This document shows, in pieces, positions 58,939-64,000 of a stretch of DNA of 64,000 bases; the stretch's first letter is position 1; every line of letters begins with the position of its first letter. The translations under genes and the position numbers were made by a program. The stretch is from contig JARRON010000023.1 of NCBI GenBank assembly GCA_037383845.1, forward strand, positions 1-64,000, in the 5' to 3' direction. The notes under the pieces were generated by a model. That model did not search any database, was not told where the DNA came from, and saw only the letters and a list, made by a program, of their open reading frames with translations. Source of the DNA: JARRON01 sp037383845. Its GTDB lineage: Bacteria; Pseudomonadota; Gammaproteobacteria; Steroidobacterales; XN24.

Positions 58939-59764
58939 GTGACCGCTATAACCGACCGATTCAGCCAGTGGAGCCGGATGTCCCCTTCCCAGCTTTGGGC
59001 GGAGGCGTCCCGCATCCTGCCACCCTGGGTGAGCCTGGCCCTGGCGCTGGCCATTGGCTGGCAGCTTGCCCAGCTCCTGTGGATGCTGATTCCGTCGGGA
59101 GGCCACCGAGGAAGTTGCGATGGTCGACGAGCCGGTAGACGCGCCGGACACCCAGCTGAGCCTGGAACTCCGCGGCACCATCGCGGCCACTGACCCGGAC
59201 GAAGCCCTCGCGATCATCTCCGAGCGCGGCGGCGAAGAGAAGGTTTTCGCCATCGGCGATCCCGTCCCGGGCGGCGCAAGCCTCCACTCGGTGTACACGG
59301 ATCGGGTCATCCTCCGCCGGGCCGGACGACTGGAGACCCTGCGACTGCCTCGGAGCGACGAGACTGCCGCCCTGCAGAGGAGCGCCCCCGCGCAGCGCGC
59401 CAGCTTCTCCCGGAGCGCCCCGGCAGCCACCATCCGGGACGTGGTGCAGCAGAACGCCATCAGCTTCACCGACGTGATCCGGCCCCAGCCCGTCTTCCGG
59501 GACGGCCAGCAGCAGGGCTATCGCGTTTATCCGGGTCGCCAGCGGCAGCAGTTCGCCCAGCTGGGCCTGCGGCCGGGCGACCTCGTGACCCAGATCAACG
59601 GCATGTCCCTGAACGACCCGGCCAGGGGCATGGAAATTTTTCGCAGCCTGGCGGACGCCACCTCTGTCTCCGTGACCGTGGAGCGAAACGGCCAGATGGA
59701 GGTCCTGACCCTGGACACCAGCACGCTGCAGGAGGCGGGCTCTGACGGCAGCCCGGCCGAGTGA
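58939..59764 (+). pseudogene. gspC: Type II secretion inner-membrane protein GspC, frameshifted
   Basis: GspC connects the secretion inner-membrane platform with the GspD secretin. The GTG at 58939 opens a frame with one membrane helix (about residues 30-50, WVSLALALAIGWQLAQLLWM) ending in LIPS. This frame then runs into non-family sequence, while frame +1 continues from GCC at 59102 with EATEEVAMVDEPVD. That second part holds the HR region (LSLELRGTIAATDPDEALAI) and the C-terminal PDZ domain (LGLRPGDLVTQINGMSLND). Removing one G from the run GGG at 59097-59099 restores one 275-codon frame reading LIPSEATEE. It is either a true frameshift or a sequencing error. Confidence 0.85.
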
Positions 59765-59787
59765 TGCGCCAGCGGAGAACTACAACG

Positions 59788-61848
59788 ATGAACGCAGGAC
59801 CATTTTCGGGGCGGGAAGCCCCCATCCTCGGCCGGCTCCTGGCCGCGCTGATGCTCACGCTCGCGGCCTCCGCGCTGTGGGCGCAGGCGCCGACCATCAC
59901 GCCCAACTACAAGGACGCGGATCTGAGGCAGATCATCGAAGCGGTCAGCGAGATCACGGGCAAGAATTTCATCATCGACCCGAGGGTCAAGGCCCAGGTC
60001 ACCATGCTCTCGGCGGAGCCGATGAGCCCGGACGCGTTTTACGAGGCTTTCCTGTCGATCCTCGAGGTGCACGGCTACGTGGCGGTGCCGGCCGGCGACC
60101 TGATCAAGATCGTCCCGGACGCGAATGCCCGCCAGGTCCCCGGGGCGGACCTGCCGGCCGGCCAGCTGGGCACCGATGAGATCGTCACCCAGGTGGTCAC
60201 AGTGCGTAACGTCGGCGCCGCCCAGCTGGTGCCGATACTGCGCCCCCTGATTCCCCAGTACGGTCACCTGGCCGCCCACCAGGCCTCGAACATGCTCATC
60301 ATTTCCGACCGGGCGGCGAATGTCTCGCGGCTGATGCGCATCATCCAGCGCATCGATACCGGGGCCGACGCGGACATCGAGGTCATTCCCCTGGAGCATG
60401 CGGCGGCCGGAGAAGTGGTCCGGGTCATCAGTGCTCTCCAGCAGGCCGCCGGCGGCGGGGAAGCCGGCAAGCCGCTGGGACTGGTGGCGGACGACAGGAC
60501 GAACAGCGTCCTTATCAGCGGTGATCCGGACTCACGGCTGCGGCTGCGGGCCCTGGTCTCCCACCTGGATACTCCCCTGGAGGACGGCGGCAACACACAG
60601 GTGATCTACCTGCGCTATGCCGACGCCGAGGACCTGGCCACCCGGCTCAAGGAGCAGGTTGCGGCAGGTGCCGTCGGCACGGGGACTCCCGGCGGGCAGG
60701 GGCAGGCGGCGGGCGGCGGTGCATCCGCCGGCCGCGCCATGGGGCGGGACGACGTGGTCCTGTGGGCCGACCCGGGCACCAACGCGCTGATCATCACCGC
60801 CCCGGCAGAAGTCATGCGCAGCCTTAAGTCGGTCATCGACCGGCTGGACATACGGCGGGCCCAGGTGCTCATCGAGGCCGTCATCGCGGAGGTGGCTTAC
60901 AACAAGGCCGCAGAACTGGGCGTCAGCTTCGCCGTGGACGGTTCCGACGACGGCAATGCCGTGGGCCTGACCCGGTTCGATTCCGCCGTGGACATCCCGA
61001 CCCTGGCCGGGGCCGTCGGATCGGGCAGCAGCGAGAGCATCGGCCAGGCCCTGTCGTCCATCCCCCCGGGCATCACCCTGGGCCTGGGGCGCTTCGGCTC
61101 CAGCGGTACCAACTGGGCGGTGATCCTTCGCGCGCTGCTGAGCGACGCGGACACGAACGTCCTGTCCACCCCGTCCATCATGACCATGGATAACGAGGAG
61201 GCGGAGATCAAGGTGGGCCAGGAGGTGCCCTTCCTGACCGGGCAGTTCACCAACACCGGCGCGGCCCAGGGCTCCGTGAACCCGTTCCAGACCATCGAGC
61301 GCAAGGACGTTGGCCTGACGCTGAAGGTCACGCCCCAGATCAACGAAGGCGACGCCGTCATCATGGAAGTCGCCCTTGAGACATCCAATCTCAGCCGGGC
61401 AGGCGTCGGCGGCGCGGTGGACCTGATCACCAACCAGCGCAGCATCACCCAGAAGGTGCTCATCGAAAACGGCGAACTGCTGGTCCTCGGCGGGCTCGTG
61501 TCCGATGACCTGATCCAGAGCGAGCAGAAGGTCCCGCTGCTGGGCGACATCCCGCTCCTGGGCGCGCTGTTCCGCTCCCAGAGTGCGACCAACGAGAAAC
61601 GCACCCTGATGGTGTTCCTGCGGCCGGTGATCCTGCGAGACGGCGTCCAGGCCTCCATCGAGACCAACGCCAAGTACAACGTCATGCGAGAGGCCCAGCG
61701 GCGCGCCAGCGAGCGGGGCGGTCAGTTCCTCAACCGCAACGTCCCGCCCCCGGCGATCCCGCCCATCGAGGAATTGCGGCCGCCGTCGGAGGGCTACATC
61801 CCGCCGCCGGTGAGCGACGTGGTCGAGATAGAGGAGACAGGCAACTGA
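59788..61848 (+). CDS. gspD: Type II secretion outer-membrane secretin GspD
   Basis: GspD forms the multimeric secretin channel in the outer membrane for folded exoproteins. The 686-aa protein has a signal peptide (ending WAQA, about residue 34) and the N0-N3 domains with repeated VIPLEHA and YLRYADAEDLA segments. The secretin core has VLSTPSIMTMDNEEAEIKVG and the VPLLGDIPLLGALF motif. ATG 59788 is chosen since GGAGAA lies 8 nt upstream; ATG 59764, overlapping the gspC stop, is an alternative. No pilotin-type S-domain lipoprotein is visible nearby. Confidence 0.95.
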   Translation: MNAGPFSGREAPILGRLLAALMLTLAASALWAQAPTITPNYKDADLRQIIEAVSEITGKNFIIDPRVKAQVTMLSAEPMSPDAFYEAFLSILEVHGYVAVPAGDLIKIVPDANARQVPGADLPAGQLGTDEIVTQVVTVRNVGAAQLVPILRPLIPQYGHLAAHQASNMLIISDRAANVSRLMRIIQRIDTGADADIEVIPLEHAAAGEVVRVISALQQAAGGGEAGKPLGLVADDRTNSVLISGDPDSRLRLRALVSHLDTPLEDGGNTQVIYLRYADAEDLATRLKEQVAAGAVGTGTPGGQGQAAGGGASAGRAMGRDDVVLWADPGTNALIITAPAEVMRSLKSVIDRLDIRRAQVLIEAVIAEVAYNKAAELGVSFAVDGSDDGNAVGLTRFDSAVDIPTLAGAVGSGSSESIGQALSSIPPGITLGLGRFGSSGTNWAVILRALLSDADTNVLSTPSIMTMDNEEAEIKVGQEVPFLTGQFTNTGAAQGSVNPFQTIERKDVGLTLKVTPQINEGDAVIMEVALETSNLSRAGVGGAVDLITNQRSITQKVLIENGELLVLGGLVSDDLIQSEQKVPLLGDIPLLGALFRSQSATNEKRTLMVFLRPVILRDGVQASIETNAKYNVMREAQRRASERGGQFLNRNVPPPAIPPIEELRPPSEGYIPPPVSDVVEIEETGN

Positions 61849-61849
61849 G

Positions 61850-63391
61850 ATGGCAACTGAGTCCACCGACCTCGAGCGACTGAGCCCGGCGGCGGCAGAG
61901 GAACCCCGTCCCGCGCCGGGCCGGGGACGTCTGCTGCCCTTTGCCTTCGCCAAGCGCCACGGAATCCTCATCACCGAGCTTCGGGACGACCGGGGCGTGG
62001 CGGTCTGTCGTCCGGGCGTGAAGCCCACGAGCTTCGCCGAAGCCCGGCGCTTCGCCCGGGTGCCCCTGGACATCGCCGAGGTCACGGAAGACGAGTTTGA
62101 CCGCCGTCTCCGGGAAGCCTACGAGAGCGGTTCCAGCGCGGCCATGCAGATGGTGGAAGGCCTGGACAGTGACCAGAGCCTGTCCGCCGTGGCCCAGGAA
62201 CTGCCCGAGCCCTCCGACCTACTGGAGAGCGAGGATGACGCGCCGATTATCCGGCTCATCAACGCCATCCTGACGGAGGCCGTGAAGGAGAACGCCTCGG
62301 ACGTGCACATCGAGCCCTTCGAAAACCGCCTGGTGGTCCGCCTGCGCGTGGACGGAGTGCTCCGGGAGGTGCTGCAGTCCCGGCGCGCGGTCGCGCCCCT
62401 GGTGGTCTCACGCATCAAGGTGATGTCCCGGCTGGACATCGCGGAAAAGCGCGTGCCCCAGGACGGCCGCATCTCACTGAAGGTCGCCGGTCGCGCCGTG
62501 GACGTCCGGGTATCCACCATCCCCTCCGGCCACGGCGAGCGGGTGGTGATGCGGCTCCTCGACAAGCACGCCGGCAGACTGGACCTGTCGAGCCTGGGCA
62601 TGGATCCGGACACCGAGTCCATGATGGACCAGCTGATCCACAAGCCCCACGGCATCATCCTGGTGACCGGCCCCACGGGCTCGGGAAAGACCACCTCCCT
62701 GTACGCGGCCCTGGAGCGGATCAACGAAACCAGCCGCAACATCATGACGGTGGAAGACCCCATCGAGTACTACCTGGACGGGATCGGCCAGACCCAGGTG
62801 AACACGAAGGTGGGAATGACGTTCGCCCGGGGGCTGAGGGCGATTCTCCGCCAGGACCCGGACGTGGTGATGGTCGGCGAGATCCGTGACCTGGAGACCG
62901 CCGAAATCGCGGTCCAGGCCAGCCTCACGGGGCACCTGGTGCTCTCCACGCTGCATACCAACACCGCCGTGGGCGCGGTCACCCGACTGAGGGACATGGG
63001 GGTGGAGCCCTTCCTGCTCTCCTCGAGCCTGCTGGGCGTCATGGCCCAGCGCCTGGTGCGGGTGCTGTGCCCGGACTGCCGCCAGCCCTCCAGGCCGAAC
63101 GAGGCCGAGGCGCGGATCCTGGGGCTGGAGCCCGGCACCGACGCCACTATCTACCGGGCCAACGGCTGCGCGCAGTGCAACGGAAGTGGCTACCGCGGGC
63201 GAACCGGCATCTACGAGCTTGTCCCCGTGGATGACCACTTCCAGGCCATGATCCACCAGGGCGAGAGCGAGCAGGCCCTGGAGCGCTACGCCCGGACCCT
63301 GAGCCCGGGCATCCGGGACGACGGCATCAGGAAGGTGCTGGACGGCGTGACCACGCTGGAAGAAGTCGTTCGCGTCACAAAGGACGAGTAA
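61850..63391 (+). CDS. gspE: Type II secretion ATPase GspE
   Basis: GspE is the cytoplasmic ATPase that powers pseudopilus assembly. The 513-aa protein has an N-terminal GspL-binding domain (about 1-130), a linker and the motor. Motifs are Walker A GPTGSGKTT (274-282), the Asp box around TVEDPIEYYLDGIGQ, a Walker B-like PDVVMVGEIRDLETAE, a His box (GHLVLSTLHTN) and the zinc cysteines (CPDCRQ and CAQCNG). Start is one base after the gspD stop. It belongs to gspC-D-E-F. Confidence 0.96.
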   Translation: MATESTDLERLSPAAAEEPRPAPGRGRLLPFAFAKRHGILITELRDDRGVAVCRPGVKPTSFAEARRFARVPLDIAEVTEDEFDRRLREAYESGSSAAMQMVEGLDSDQSLSAVAQELPEPSDLLESEDDAPIIRLINAILTEAVKENASDVHIEPFENRLVVRLRVDGVLREVLQSRRAVAPLVVSRIKVMSRLDIAEKRVPQDGRISLKVAGRAVDVRVSTIPSGHGERVVMRLLDKHAGRLDLSSLGMDPDTESMMDQLIHKPHGIILVTGPTGSGKTTSLYAALERINETSRNIMTVEDPIEYYLDGIGQTQVNTKVGMTFARGLRAILRQDPDVVMVGEIRDLETAEIAVQASLTGHLVLSTLHTNTAVGAVTRLRDMGVEPFLLSSSLLGVMAQRLVRVLCPDCRQPSRPNEAEARILGLEPGTDATIYRANGCAQCNGSGYRGRTGIYELVPVDDHFQAMIHQGESEQALERYARTLSPGIRDDGIRKVLDGVTTLEEVVRVTKDE

Positions 63392-63465
63392 CGCCGGCCA
63401 TGCCCCGCTCCCCGTCATCCCCCGCCTCCTGCGCGGGACAACGACCGTCGCCCGGGACCTGAACC

Positions 63466-64000
63466 GTGGGTGCCTTCGAATACGTCGCCGTCGACCAGTC
63501 CGGACGCCAGCAGAAAGGCGTGCTGGAGGGGGACACGGCGCGCCAGGTCCGCTACCTGCTCCGCGAGCGCGGCCTGCTCCCCATGGAGATCAGCGAGGTC
63601 GCCGAAAGCGACCAGCGCAGGGGTTTCAGCTTCAGCCTGCGCCGGGGCATCAGCGCCGCGGACCTGGCCCTTGTGACCCGCCAGCTGGCAACCCTGGTAC
63701 GCTCCGGGATGCCCCTGGAGGAGACCCTGCTCGCCGTTGGCCAGCAGTCGGAGAAGCCCCGGCTCAAGAGCATTCTCCTGGGCGTGAGATCCCGGGTGAT
63801 GGAGGGCTACACCCTGGCCGACGGGCTGGCGGAATTCCCGCACGCCTTCCCCGAGATCTACCGGGCGACGGTGGCCGCCGGCGAGCAGTCGGGCCACCTG
63901 GACCCCGTGCTGGAACGGCTCGCCGACTACACCGAGAACCGCCAGCAGCTGCGCCAGCGCGTCTCGCACGCCCTGATCTACCCGATCATCCTGACGATCC
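63466..64000 (+). CDS. gspF: Type II secretion inner-membrane platform protein GspF (5' part, cut by window end)
   Basis: GspF is the polytopic inner-membrane protein at the centre of the platform. The 178 codons seen here start at GTG 63466 (VGAFEYVAVDQSGRQQKGVL) and contain the first T2SS F domain with TRQLATLVRSGMPLEETL, a GEQSGHLDPVLERLA motif and the start of the first membrane helix. The frame continues past position 64000. It follows gspE by 74 nt and is probably followed by further gsp genes outside the window. Confidence 0.93.
   Translation, partial: MGAFEYVAVDQSGRQQKGVLEGDTARQVRYLLRERGLLPMEISEVAESDQRRGFSFSLRRGISAADLALVTRQLATLVRSGMPLEETLLAVGQQSEKPRLKSILLGVRSRVMEGYTLADGLAEFPHAFPEIYRATVAAGEQSGHLDPVLERLADYTENRQQLRQRVSHALIYPIILTI

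Noticed and set aside
59097..59099. Programmed +1 frameshift in gspC
   Set aside because: The site has no slippery codon with a rare or stop codon at the A-site in the way known +1 sites do, and GspC is not known to be recoded.

Overview
The window is a chromosomal segment of a GC-rich gammaproteobacterium. Gene order is the classical one for Chromatiales/Ectothiorhodospiraceae and Pseudomonas-like genomes (ruvC-ruvA-ruvB-ybgC-tolQRAB-pal-cpoB-queE-queC; ftsK-lolA-rarA-serS; trxB-aat-infA-clpA-clpS; gspCDEF). A Tat-exported high-potential iron-sulfur protein (HiPIP), a diheme cytochrome c and a betaine/choline-type BCCT transporter with a linked osmolyte-type binding protein point to a free-living, probably halotolerant member of the Ectothiorhodospiraceae or a relative. 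That placement is inference from gene content; there is no rRNA here to confirm it. I see no prophage, CRISPR array or insertion sequence. Nearly all of the sequence is core chromosome.

Layout. (1) 99-10,447, minus strand: tRNA-Lys, queuosine precursor genes queC/queE, the complete Tol-Pal envelope machine with ybgC and cpoB, the RuvABC resolvasome, a YebC-family regulator and a YfaZ-like porin. (2) 10,499-18,269: relA facing a convergent 2-oxoglutarate dehydrogenase cluster sucA-sucB-lpd, in which lpd is broken by an internal deletion plus a stop codon. (3) 18,388-25,940: accessory envelope and redox genes (GT9 glycosyltransferase, DUF6165-like protein, membrane TPR protein, HiPIP, DUF3108-like protein, beta-CASP hydrolase, diheme cytochrome, tRNA-Arg). 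(4) 26,039-33,533: mixed single genes (GT39-type membrane transferase, tRNA-Ala, GNAT, Bcp peroxiredoxin, exported EEP nuclease/phosphatase, YjbQ, TrmH, phosphohistidine phosphatase, methyltransferase, tRNA-Ser). (5) 33,516-39,167: a 122-bp-period duplication next to tRNA-Ser that truncates a META/NlpE multidomain protein, then TPM/LemA/OmpA/TPR envelope genes. (6) 39,363-43,630: a BCCT carrier translationally coupled to a lipoprotein with two different substrate-binding folds and a C-terminal membrane anchor, then a Bax-inhibitor-1 family protein and a strong terminator. (7) 43,715-52,621: host-attachment-type protein, Nudix/CBS pair, serS-rarA-vanZ-lolA-ftsK, alanine dehydrogenase. (8) 52,842-58,710: trxB, a FemAB-like GNAT protein, aat, infA and clpA/clpS, an N-degron proteolysis neighbourhood. 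(9) 58,939-64,000: type II secretion operon gspC (frameshifted), gspD, gspE and gspF (cut by the window end).

The most interesting candidate system is the BCCT plus double-binding-protein operon at 39,363-42,769. BCCT carriers are not known to use binding proteins, yet here one is co-translated with a ProX/OsmF-type plus TAXI-like receptor, and no ABC permease or ATPase lies nearby. The other notable features are two broken core genes (lpd, gspC), which could be real lesions or assembly errors, and the tRNA-Ser-associated duplication that has replaced the end of its neighbour.
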